DNA from: Pseudarthrobacter sp. GA104 | GTDB lineage: Bacteria > Actinomycetota > Actinomycetes > Actinomycetales > Micrococcaceae | NCBI RefSeq assembly: GCF_009741265.1 | Contig: NZ_WOWL01000001.1 | Location: forward strand, 4,588,001-4,652,000 | Direction of reading: 5' to 3' | DNA: 64,000 bases | Position numbers and translations under genes: made by a program | Part shown: positions 25,801-33,746 of the stretch, piece by piece | How positions within the stretch are numbered: the stretch's first letter is position 1 | Layout of the letters: every line of letters begins with the position of its first letter | The notes under the pieces: generated by a model | Databases searched by the model: none | Seen by the model: the letters and a program-made list of their open reading frames with translations, nothing else | What the model was told of the DNA's origin: nothing

Positions 25801-28722
25801 CTACAGGATTTCAGCGAGGAACGCGGCTGTGTGGCTGGCAGTGGACTTGGCCAGCTCCTCCGGCGTTCCTGATGCCACGATCTGGCCGCCGCCGGAACCG
25901 CCGTCCGGCCCGAGGTCCACGATCCAGTCCGCGCTCTTGATGACGTCCAGGTTGTGTTCGATGGTGATCACGGTGTTGCCTTTGTCCACCAGCCCCTGCA
26001 GGACCATCAGCAGCTTGCGGATGTCCTCGAAGTGGAGCCCCGTGGTGGGCTCGTCCAGCACGTAGACGCTGCGCCCGTTGGACCGCTTCTGGAGTTCGGC
26101 GGCCAGCTTCACGCGCTGGGCCTCGCCGCCGGACAGCGTGGTGGCCGGCTGGCCCAGGCGGACGTAGCCCAGGCCAACGTCCACGAGGGTGTTGAGGTGC
26201 CGGGCGATGGGCGAGAAGGCAGCGAAGAACTCGGCGCCTTCCTCGATGGGCATGTTCAGCACGTCCGCGATGGTCTTGCCCTTGTAGTGCACCTCGAGCG
26301 TCTCCCGGTTGTACCGCGCACCATGGCACACCTCGCAGGGGACGTAGACGTCGGGCAGGAAGTTCATCTCGATCTTCAGCGTTCCGTCACCCGAGCACGC
26401 TTCGCAGCGGCCGCCCTTGACGTTGAACGAGAACCGGCCGGGCAGGTACCCGCGTACCTTCGCCTCAGTGGTTTCCGCGAACAGCTTGCGGATGTTGTCG
26501 AACACCCCCGTGTAGGTGGCGGGGTTGGAACGGGGGGTGCGCCCGATAGGGCTCTGGTCCACGTGGACCACCTTGTCCAGGTGCTCCAGGCCCTGGACGG
26601 TTTTGTGCCGGCCGGCTACCTGCTTGGCGCCGTTGAGCTTGTTGGCCAGCACCTTATAGAGGATCTCGTTGACCAGCGTGGACTTGCCGGAGCCGCTCAC
26701 CCCGGTGACCGCGGTGAAGAGCCCCAGCGGGAACGCCGCGTCCACGTTCAGGAGGTTGTTCTCCCTCGCGCCCACCACCTTCAGCTCACGCTTTTTGTCG
26801 TACTTGCGGCGTTTCTTCGGGACTTCGATCTTCTTGCGCCCGGACAGGTAGTCGCCGGTGAGGGATGCGGTGTTCTCCAGCAGGTCCTTGTAGGAGCCGG
26901 AGTGGACCACCTGGCCGCCGTGCTCGCCCGCGCCGGGTCCGATGTCCACGATCCAGTCAGCCACGTGGATGGTGTCTTCGTCGTGCTCAACGACGATGAG
27001 CGTATTGCCCATGTCGCGGAGCCGGGTCAGGGTGTCGATCAGCCGCCGGTTGTCGCGCTGGTGCAGCCCGATGGACGGTTCGTCCAGCACATACAGGACA
27101 CCCACCAGGCCCGAGCCGATCTGGGTGGCAAGGCGGATGCGCTGGGCCTCACCGCCGGAGAGGGTGGCGGACGGACGCTCAAGGTTCAGGTATTCCAGCC
27201 CGACGTCGAGCAGGAAGGTCAGCCGGGCCTGGATCTCCTTGAGCACCTGGTGGGCAATCTGCGCTTCCCGGCCCGTCAGGACAAGGTTGTTCAGGAACGC
27301 GGCGCAGTCACGCATGGGCAGGGCAGCGACGTCGGCAATGGACTTGCCGTTGATCAGCACCGACAGGGAGGCCGGGTTGAGGCGCGCCCCGTTGCAGGCC
27401 GGGCAGGGAATCTGCCGCATGTACTCTTCGTAGCGGTCGCGGGCCCAGTCGGAGTCCGTTTCGCCGTGCTTGCGGTGGACGTACTGGATGGCGCCTTCGA
27501 ATCCGGTACTGTACTTCCGTTCCCGGCCGAAGCGGTTGCGGTACTGCACCACAACCTTGTGGTCCTTGCCGTGCAGCACGGTCTGGCGCACGTCCTTGCC
27601 CAGCTTCTCCCACGGCGTGTCCATGGAGAAGCCGAGTTCCTTGGCGAGGCCCTCCAGGAGCCTGTTCCAGTACTCAGTGGTGGCTGTGCCAAGCGACCAC
27701 GGGGCGATGGCTCCCTCGGCCAGCGAAAGTTCCGGGTTGGGAACGATGAGTTCCTCGTCCACCTCCAGCTTGGTGCCGATGCCGCTGCAGGCCGCGCAGG
27801 CGCCGAAGGGGTTGTTGAACGAGAAGGACCTGGGCTCGATCTCGTCGATGGCAAGCGGGTGCTCGTTGGGGCAGGCCAGGTTTTCGGAGAAGGCCCGCAG
27901 CCGGCCGGGATCGTCCGCTTCAAGGTCCACGAACTCGGCAAGGACGCGGCCCTCGGCCAGGCCCAGCGCGGTCTCAATGGAGTCGGTGAGCCGCTGGCTG
28001 ATGCCTTCCTTGACGACCAGTCTGTCCACCACCACCTCGATGGTGTGCTTGAACTGCTTGCCCAGCTTGGGCGGGTCGCTCAGCTGGACCAGGTTCCCGT
28101 CAACGCGTGCACGGGAGTAGCCCTTTGCGGTCAGTTCCTTGAAGAGGTCAACGAATTCGCCCTTGCGTCCACGCACCACCGGGGCCAGGACCTGGAAGCG
28201 GGTACCCTGGTCAAGCTCCAGCAGCTGGTCAACGATCTGCTGGGGAGTCTGCTTGGCCACCGGCTCGCCGCACACGGGGCAGTGGGGCCGGCCCACACGG
28301 GCCCAGAGCAGGCGCATGTAGTCGTAGATTTCGGTGATGGTGCCCACCGTGGAACGGGGGTTCTTGCTGGTGGACTTCTGGTCGATGGAGACCGCCGGCG
28401 ACAGTCCCTCAATGAAGTCGACGTCCGGCTTGTCCACCTGGCCCAGGAACTGGCGCGCGTACGCGGACAGCGATTCCACGTAGCGCCGTTGGCCCTCTGC
28501 GAAGATGGTGTCGAAAGCCAGGGAGGACTTCCCGGATCCTGACAGCCCGGTGAAGACGATCATCGCATCCCGGGGCAGGTCGAGGTCCACATTCCGCAGG
28601 TTGTGCTCCCGCGCGCCCTTGACGACCAGGCGGGAGAGGTCCGGACGGTGTGGTGCGGCGGCGGGTGCTGCTGCGACGGAAACGGGGTGGACGGCTGTTT
28701 CTTCGGCTACGGCTTTAGGCAC
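25801..28722 (-). CDS. uvrA: Excinuclease ABC subunit A
   Basis: This 973-residue ABC-type ATPase finds DNA damage in nucleotide excision repair. It has two nucleotide-binding halves: Walker A GLSGSGKSS near 59 and GVSGSGKST near 675, with two LSGGEAQR signatures. Zinc-binding cysteine pairs are seen as CPVC near 147, CPAC near 439, and CEACSGDG near 774. An alanine-rich N-terminal tail of about 28 residues precedes the core. The GTG at 28722 lies six bases after a TAGCAT -10, which a LexA-like box adjoins. Confidence 0.97.
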   Translation of the reverse strand: MPKAVAEETAVHPVSVAAAPAAAPHRPDLSRLVVKGAREHNLRNVDLDLPRDAMIVFTGLSGSGKSSLAFDTIFAEGQRRYVESLSAYARQFLGQVDKPDVDFIEGLSPAVSIDQKSTSKNPRSTVGTITEIYDYMRLLWARVGRPHCPVCGEPVAKQTPQQIVDQLLELDQGTRFQVLAPVVRGRKGEFVDLFKELTAKGYSRARVDGNLVQLSDPPKLGKQFKHTIEVVVDRLVVKEGISQRLTDSIETALGLAEGRVLAEFVDLEADDPGRLRAFSENLACPNEHPLAIDEIEPRSFSFNNPFGACAACSGIGTKLEVDEELIVPNPELSLAEGAIAPWSLGTATTEYWNRLLEGLAKELGFSMDTPWEKLGKDVRQTVLHGKDHKVVVQYRNRFGRERKYSTGFEGAIQYVHRKHGETDSDWARDRYEEYMRQIPCPACNGARLNPASLSVLINGKSIADVAALPMRDCAAFLNNLVLTGREAQIAHQVLKEIQARLTFLLDVGLEYLNLERPSATLSGGEAQRIRLATQIGSGLVGVLYVLDEPSIGLHQRDNRRLIDTLTRLRDMGNTLIVVEHDEDTIHVADWIVDIGPGAGEHGGQVVHSGSYKDLLENTASLTGDYLSGRKKIEVPKKRRKYDKKRELKVVGARENNLLNVDAAFPLGLFTAVTGVSGSGKSTLVNEILYKVLANKLNGAKQVAGRHKTVQGLEHLDKVVHVDQSPIGRTPRSNPATYTGVFDNIRKLFAETTEAKVRGYLPGRFSFNVKGGRCEACSGDGTLKIEMNFLPDVYVPCEVCHGARYNRETLEVHYKGKTIADVLNMPIEEGAEFFAAFSPIARHLNTLVDVGLGYVRLGQPATTLSGGEAQRVKLAAELQKRSNGRSVYVLDEPTTGLHFEDIRKLLMVLQGLVDKGNTVITIEHNLDVIKSADWIVDLGPDGGSGGGQIVASGTPEELAKSTASHTAAFLAEIL

Positions 28723-28728
28723 TCCACT

Positions 28729-28734
28729 ATGCTA
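28729..28734 (-). promoter_or_regulatory. -10 element of leaderless uvrA
   Basis: TAGCAT on the minus strand, six bases before the GTG start, next to the putative LexA box. Confidence 0.6.
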
Positions 28735-28735
28735 A

Positions 28736-28751
28736 TCGAAAACTTCTTCGA
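28736..28751 (-). promoter_or_regulatory. Putative LexA (SOS) box upstream of uvrA
   Basis: The minus strand reads TCGAAGAAGTTTTCGA, differing by one base in each half from the TCGAAC-N4-GTTCGA consensus of Gram-positive/actinobacterial LexA. It lies one base upstream of the -10 element, where LexA binding would block RNA polymerase. uvrA is a classical SOS gene. Confidence 0.7.
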
Positions 28752-28769
28752 ACATCCACGCGGGGGCGG

Positions 28770-29147
28770 TCAGCCGGCGTCGTAGGCGGCGGCCAGCAGC
28801 TTCACCGCCTCGGCGAACGTGGCGCCCTGCGCTTTGGCCGCGGCAGCGTAGGCTGCTGCGGCGGCTGAGAGCCCGCCGAGACGTTCGTCACGTGCGCACA
28901 CCGTTGTTCCGTTCCTGCCGTGGGTGGCAACGATTCCGGCGGCTTCGAGCTCCTTGTAGGCGCGGGCCACTGTATGCGGAGCCACATCCAGGCGCTCGGC
29001 CAGGGCCCTGACGGCGGGCAGCCGGGTCCCCGGCGGGAGGGCTCCGTTGTCCACCTGGTGGATGACCTGGAGCCGCAGCTGTTCAAACAGCGCCACGGAA
29101 CTGGCAGTGTTCGGTTTCCATGTTCCGGGGAAGCCGGATGCGGGCAT
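28770..29147 (-). CDS. GntR family transcriptional regulator (YtrA-like, small)
   Basis: This 125-residue protein has a winged helix-turn-helix of GntR type (LFEQLRLQVIHQV, LPPGTRLPAVRALAERL, VAPHTVARAYKELEAAG) and a short C-terminal tail with no large effector domain. That fits the YtrA subgroup, which often controls ABC transporters. The ATG at 29147 shares one base with the stop of the ABC exporter subunit, so it is the last gene of the exporter operon. It probably represses its own operon; the ligand is unknown. Confidence 0.88.
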   Translation of the reverse strand: MPASGFPGTWKPNTASSVALFEQLRLQVIHQVDNGALPPGTRLPAVRALAERLDVAPHTVARAYKELEAAGIVATHGRNGTTVCARDERLGGLSAAAAAYAAAAKAQGATFAEAVKLLAAAYDAG

Positions 29148-30961
29148 CAAAGGCCGGCCTCAAGGGCGTCCGCACGGCCGGGCCGGACGGAGAATTGTGC
29201 GTTGTGAAGCCGGGCGTAGTAGCTGTTGGCGGACAGGAGGCTTTGGTGTGTGCCCTGCTCGACAATGCGGCCGTGATCCATGACCAGAATTAGATCAGCG
29301 TTGCGGACGGTGGACAAACGGTGGGCTATCACGAAGCTCGTCCTGCCCTGCCGCAGGCGCTGCATTGCCTGGCGGATGAGGAGTTCGGTCCGGGAGTCAA
29401 CCGAGCTGGTGGCCTCGTCCAGGATCAGGACAGCCCTGCCGGCCAGTTGTGCCCGGGCTATGGTGACCAGTTGCCGTTGGCCCTGGCTGAGGGGTTCCCC
29501 ACCGTTTTCCAGGACGGTGTCATAGCCGTCGGGCAGTGCCCTGACGAACCGTTCGACGTAAGTGGCCTCGGCGGCCGCCCTGATGCAGGCGTCCGTGGCG
29601 TCCGGCCGGCCGTAGGCAATGTTTTCCCTGATGGTGCCGGCGAAGAGCCACGCGTCCTGGAGCACCACCCCGAACTGCTCCCGGAGGCGGTCCCGGGGAA
29701 TCCCGGCAATGTCCTGTCCTCCCATGGTTATGCGGCCCGATCCGGGCCCGTAGAACCTCATCAGGAGGTTCACCACAGTGGTCTTCCCTGCACCGGTGTG
29801 CCCCACAATCGCTACGGTCTGGCCCGGCTCGACGGAGAAGGAAAGGTTGCGCACCGCCGGGGCTGATTCCGGGTATCCGAAAGTCACGTCGTCAAAGACG
29901 ATCCGGCCGCCGGCCAGGGCCGCGGTGGATCCCGCGGACGGCTCCGCGGGATCCTCCTCTGTGTCCAGGAGGTCGAAAACACGTGCAGCGGACGCGGCGC
30001 AGGACTGGATGAGGTTGAGCATCCCGCCGATTTGGCCCACCGGCTGGCTAAAGAGCCTGCTGAACTGGATGAACGCCTGGATCCCGCCGATGGTCATGGC
30101 GCCGGCAAGGACCTGGAGCGCGCCCACCACGGCCACGGCAATGTAATTGAGGTTGGACATCAGCACCATCAGCGGCTGGACCACACCGGCTGAATACTGG
30201 GCCCTGGTAGCTGCGCGCGCCAGCCGGCCGTTGCTTCCGGCGAATATTTCGGCGGCCTTGTCCTGGTGTCCGAAGGCTTTGATCACCTCGTGTCCGGTTA
30301 TGAGCTCCTCCACGTGCGCGTTCAACTGGCCGGTTTCGGTCCACTGCCTCGCGAAGTGCGCCTGCGAACGCCGGGCCACGAGCACGGTGATCAGGGTGGA
30401 CAGCGGAACAGTCGCCACCGCAATTGCGGCGAGCAGCGGCGAGATCCAGAGCATCATTGCCAGGGACCCGCAGAGCATGAGGAAGGACATGATCAGCTGG
30501 GTGAGGAGCTGGTTCAGGGCCTGGGCGATGTTGTCGATGTCATTGGTGGCGCGGCTCAGGACATCGCCCCGGGAGCGTTCCTGGAAATAGGTGGAGGGCA
30601 GGCGGTGGAGTTTGTCCTCGAGCGAGGCCCGCAAGTTGTACATGAGCCCCTGCACCGACCGGGCTGTCAGCGCTCCCTGGATCCAGTTGAACAGCGAGGC
30701 CAAGACGTACATCAGCGCCACCCCCGCCAGCAACAGGCCAAGCCGCCCCTGGTCAAGGGATCCCAGCACGACGCCGTCCACCACCACATCGGTGGCGTCA
30801 CCGAGGTATTTCGGCGCGGCCACGTTGAGCCCCGCAAAGGTGCAGGTAGCCACCACGGCGCCCACCATGAAGCGCCTGAACGGGAGGAGCAGGCCCAGAA
30901 GCCGTCCAGTTGTTGGCCAAAACCTCCCTGGCACCCCTGGGGCAACGGCCGGAAGCGTCAT
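29147..30961 (-). CDS. ABC exporter subunit (fused permease-ATPase), second of a pair
   Basis: This 604-residue half-transporter has six membrane helices (about 25-320) and an ATPase domain with Walker A GHTGAGKTT, signature SQGQRQL (a variant of LSGGQ) and Walker B LILDEATSS. It overlaps the preceding exporter gene by four bases (ATGA), so the two should form a heterodimer of the multidrug or lipid exporter type. This subunit has the consensus glutamate after Walker B. The substrate is not evident. Confidence 0.9.
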   Translation of the reverse strand: MTLPAVAPGVPGRFWPTTGRLLGLLLPFRRFMVGAVVATCTFAGLNVAAPKYLGDATDVVVDGVVLGSLDQGRLGLLLAGVALMYVLASLFNWIQGALTARSVQGLMYNLRASLEDKLHRLPSTYFQERSRGDVLSRATNDIDNIAQALNQLLTQLIMSFLMLCGSLAMMLWISPLLAAIAVATVPLSTLITVLVARRSQAHFARQWTETGQLNAHVEELITGHEVIKAFGHQDKAAEIFAGSNGRLARAATRAQYSAGVVQPLMVLMSNLNYIAVAVVGALQVLAGAMTIGGIQAFIQFSRLFSQPVGQIGGMLNLIQSCAASAARVFDLLDTEEDPAEPSAGSTAALAGGRIVFDDVTFGYPESAPAVRNLSFSVEPGQTVAIVGHTGAGKTTVVNLLMRFYGPGSGRITMGGQDIAGIPRDRLREQFGVVLQDAWLFAGTIRENIAYGRPDATDACIRAAAEATYVERFVRALPDGYDTVLENGGEPLSQGQRQLVTIARAQLAGRAVLILDEATSSVDSRTELLIRQAMQRLRQGRTSFVIAHRLSTVRNADLILVMDHGRIVEQGTHQSLLSANSYYARLHNAQFSVRPGRADALEAGL

Positions 30962-32724
30962 GACCGGCCCTCCAGGGCCAGCTGCGAGTCCGCGATCTCC
31001 CGGTACGTGGGGGAAATCTCAAGCAGTTCGGCGTGCGTCCCCTGCGCCACCAGGCGCCCGCCGTCCAAGACCAAAATGCGGTCTGCGCTTTCCACTGCGG
31101 CAATCCGTTCCGCCACCACTATCACTGTGCTGGAGGCAAGTTCCGCGGCCAACGCCTGCCTCAACCTCGCGTCCGTGTCGTAGTCCAGCGCCGAGAAGCT
31201 GTCATCAAGAAGGTACAGCGGCACCTTCCTCAGCAGCGCGCGGGTGATGCACAAACGTTGCCTTTGCCCCCCGGACAGGTTGGTCCCGCCCTGGCCAACG
31301 GGGGTGGCAAGCCCCAACGGCAGCACGCTCATGAACCGCATGGTCTGGGCCGTCTCGAGGGCGCGCCAAAGCTCGGCGTCCGATGCGTCCGGTGCTGCCA
31401 TCCGGAGGTTATCCGCGATGGTCCCCGAAAACAGGTGGGACTGCTGGGGGACTATGGACATGGCGGCACGAAGGGTGTCGAGCCGCAGCTCCCGGATGTC
31501 CGCGCCGTCGAGGGTGATGGTTCCTGCCGTCGGGTCGAGGAATCGCGGAATGAGGTTCAGCAGCGTGGACTTTCCGCTGCCAGTGGACCCCACGATGGCG
31601 GTGGTAGTGCCCGGAACGGCTGTGAAGCTGATGTCCGCGAGGACGGGGGCCTCCGCTCCGGGATAGGAAAAACCCACGCCTTTGAACTGGAGAACCCCCT
31701 GCCTGGCCGACGGATGCTGCGCGCCGCCCGCCGGCGCGGGAAGCAACAGACTGGGTTGCTGCGGGTCGCGCACGGAGGGTTCGGTATCAAGTACGGCGCC
31801 GATGCGCTCCGCGCACACTGCAGCCCGGGGCGCCGTCATAAGCACGTACATGGCCATCATGATGGCCAGGAGGATTTGCAGGATGTAGGCAATGAACGCG
31901 GCCAACGCCCCGATGTTCATCAGTCCGGCCTGGATCCGCTGCCCGCCGAACCAGACAACGGCCACGGAGGAAAGGTTCACCACCAGCATGACCAGAGGCA
32001 GCATTCCTGCCACCAGCAGCGCCGACTGGAGGTTGTTGGCTGTCAGGATGCTGTTGATCCGGGCGAAGCGCCGGACTTCGTGGTCCTGTCGGACAAAGGC
32101 CCGGATGACGTTGGCGCCCATGATCTGCTCGCGGAGGATGCCCCCTGCACGGTCGAGGTGTTCCTGCCCTTCGCGGTACAGCGGGATGAGGCGGCCCACG
32201 ATGAGGTACATGATGATCAGGAGCAGGGGCACAATGACGATCACAACCGCGGACAGCGGCAGGTCCTGCTGGAGTGCCAGGACAATGCCGCCCAGGCCCA
32301 TGGCCGGGCCGGCAACCAGCATGGTGAACACGAGGACCGCGAACGCCTGGATCTGCTGGGTGTCGTTGGTGGCCCGGGTGGCCAGGCTCTGGGTTCCGAA
32401 GGCCGCCACCTCCCGGGAGGACAATGACTGGATCTTGGTGAAGATCTCCGCCCGCAGCTGGTGCCCGATCCTCATGGCCGCCACAGCGGCGAGGTACCCC
32501 GCGGCGATGGCGGCAACGGCCTGGATTACGGCCAGCGCCGCCATGGTGATTCCCAGGCGCGGGATGACTGTGTGGTTTCCGGCAACGATGCCGTCATCGA
32601 TGATTGCTGCGTTGACCGTGGGCAGCAGCAGGGTGGCCGCAGCCTGGACCAGCTGGAGGACTACGATGGCAGCCACATGGGCTTTGTGGCCCCCAAGCAG
32701 CCGGCTCATCAGTCCGATCAGCAA
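30958..32724 (-). CDS. ABC exporter subunit (fused permease-ATPase), first of a pair
   Basis: This 588-residue half-transporter has an N-terminal six-helix domain and a C-terminal ATPase with Walker A GSTGSGKST, signature LSGGQRQR and Walker B YLLDDSFSA. The residue after Walker B is Asp instead of the catalytic Glu, the usual sign of a degenerate site in heterodimeric exporters; the partner subunit has Glu. TTG start at 32724 with GGAGG four bases upstream. First gene of the exporter-GntR operon. Confidence 0.9.
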   Translation of the reverse strand: MLIGLMSRLLGGHKAHVAAIVVLQLVQAAATLLLPTVNAAIIDDGIVAGNHTVIPRLGITMAALAVIQAVAAIAAGYLAAVAAMRIGHQLRAEIFTKIQSLSSREVAAFGTQSLATRATNDTQQIQAFAVLVFTMLVAGPAMGLGGIVLALQQDLPLSAVVIVIVPLLLIIMYLIVGRLIPLYREGQEHLDRAGGILREQIMGANVIRAFVRQDHEVRRFARINSILTANNLQSALLVAGMLPLVMLVVNLSSVAVVWFGGQRIQAGLMNIGALAAFIAYILQILLAIMMAMYVLMTAPRAAVCAERIGAVLDTEPSVRDPQQPSLLLPAPAGGAQHPSARQGVLQFKGVGFSYPGAEAPVLADISFTAVPGTTTAIVGSTGSGKSTLLNLIPRFLDPTAGTITLDGADIRELRLDTLRAAMSIVPQQSHLFSGTIADNLRMAAPDASDAELWRALETAQTMRFMSVLPLGLATPVGQGGTNLSGGQRQRLCITRALLRKVPLYLLDDSFSALDYDTDARLRQALAAELASSTVIVVAERIAAVESADRILVLDGGRLVAQGTHAELLEISPTYREIADSQLALEGRS

Positions 32725-32795
32725 CGTACCTCCAGTTGGGTCAGTCGGCGGAGGGAACAGCCTGCGGCGGCCTCTCCCCCATCAGCCACCCCGTC

Positions 32796-32837
32796 ATTGT
32801 AGGCCAGATCACATTCCGGAGTTGTCACGCGTGTGAC
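32796..32837 (-). promoter_or_regulatory. Promoter and palindromic operator of the ABC exporter operon
   Basis: On the minus strand there is a -10 TACAAT (32796-32801). About 22 bases upstream is the palindrome GTCACGCGTGTGAC (32824-32837), with five-base arms, abutting the expected -35 region. The operon carries its own GntR gene, which is the likely binder. Confidence 0.5.
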
Positions 32838-32870
32838 TGGAGTGTGAAGAGCGTCCAGCGGCCCGGTTCG

Positions 32871-33650
32871 TCACCGGTTCTTGCACCCCACGGCGAAGAT
32901 CCTTCGAAAGGGAAAGACGGTGCCATGCCCCGTTTCTGGATACGCTTCCCGCAGCACGGCTGCGTACTCCGACTCGAATTCCGCCCCCTCCGCCGCGGAA
33001 AGGGCGGCAAGGACGGGGCGGAGCGCTGTGCCGCGGACCCATTCCAGGACGGCGTCCGTGCCGGCCAGCACCTGCAGGTAGGTCGTCTCCCAGGCGTCAG
33101 CCGAGAACCCGGCGTCGAGCATGAGATGAAGGTAGTCCGCAGGCTCGCCCACCGACTCGCCGCCCTGCAGCACCCCGCCGAGCTGCCGCACCCACCGCTG
33201 TGACCCCGCCAGCCCGCGCATCAACGCATGGGACGGGGCGTTGAAGTTCCCCGGGACCTGGAGCGCGAACCAGGCACCGGGGCGGAGGGCATCCAGCCAG
33301 GTCCGCATCATGTCCTGGTGGCCCGGCACCCACTGCAGGGCCGCATTGCTGACCACAACGTCGGTCTGCCCGGAGGGTTTCCACTCCGAAATGTCGGCCA
33401 GTTCGAAGCGCAGGGACGGGTTCCTTTCCGCCCGTCCGGCGGCTTTGGCGAGCATCTCTTCCGATGAGTCAAGGCCAACCACGTCGGAACCGGGCCAGCG
33501 GTCCGCGAGCGTGGCGGTCAGGTTCCCGGGCCCGCAGCCAAGGTCCACCACCTGGACGGGCCGGTCCGCCCGGACCCTGCCGGTCAGGTCGAAAAAGGGC
33601 CGGTCCCGGTAGTCTCCGAACTGGACATATTTCGCCGGATCCCACTTCAT
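32871..33650 (-). CDS. tam: Trans-aconitate 2-methyltransferase-like SAM methyltransferase
   Basis: This 259-residue class I methyltransferase has the SAM-binding VVDLGCGPGNLT near residue 33 and the Tam-family start MKWDPAKYVQFG, plus the VVSNAALQWV segment. Tam methylates trans-aconitate, a by-product inhibiting aconitase. The ATG at 33650 is preferred over the one two codons earlier because GGAG lies six bases upstream of it. It runs in the same direction as the ABC exporter but is separated by 146 bases containing that operon's promoter. Confidence 0.85.
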   Translation of the reverse strand: MKWDPAKYVQFGDYRDRPFFDLTGRVRADRPVQVVDLGCGPGNLTATLADRWPGSDVVGLDSSEEMLAKAAGRAERNPSLRFELADISEWKPSGQTDVVVSNAALQWVPGHQDMMRTWLDALRPGAWFALQVPGNFNAPSHALMRGLAGSQRWVRQLGGVLQGGESVGEPADYLHLMLDAGFSADAWETTYLQVLAGTDAVLEWVRGTALRPVLAALSAAEGAEFESEYAAVLREAYPETGHGTVFPFRRIFAVGCKNR

Positions 33651-33732
33651 ATCCATCTCCGCATTCTGGTGCCGTCTTCTGTACCGCGAAGCTTAACCCG
33701 GGCGGGGCGGAATCCCGGGCACGGCAGGGCAC

Positions 33733-33738
33733 TAAGCT
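33733..33738 (+). promoter_or_regulatory. -10 element of leaderless helicase gene
   Basis: TAAGCT, eight bases before the ATG at 33747. No ribosome binding site is present upstream of the ATG. Confidence 0.6.
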
Positions 33739-33746
33739 GGCAATCA

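Noticed and set aside
25954..28542. 862-residue plus-strand frame opposite uvrA
   Set aside because: Mirror of the uvrA codons; no family motif and no start signals.
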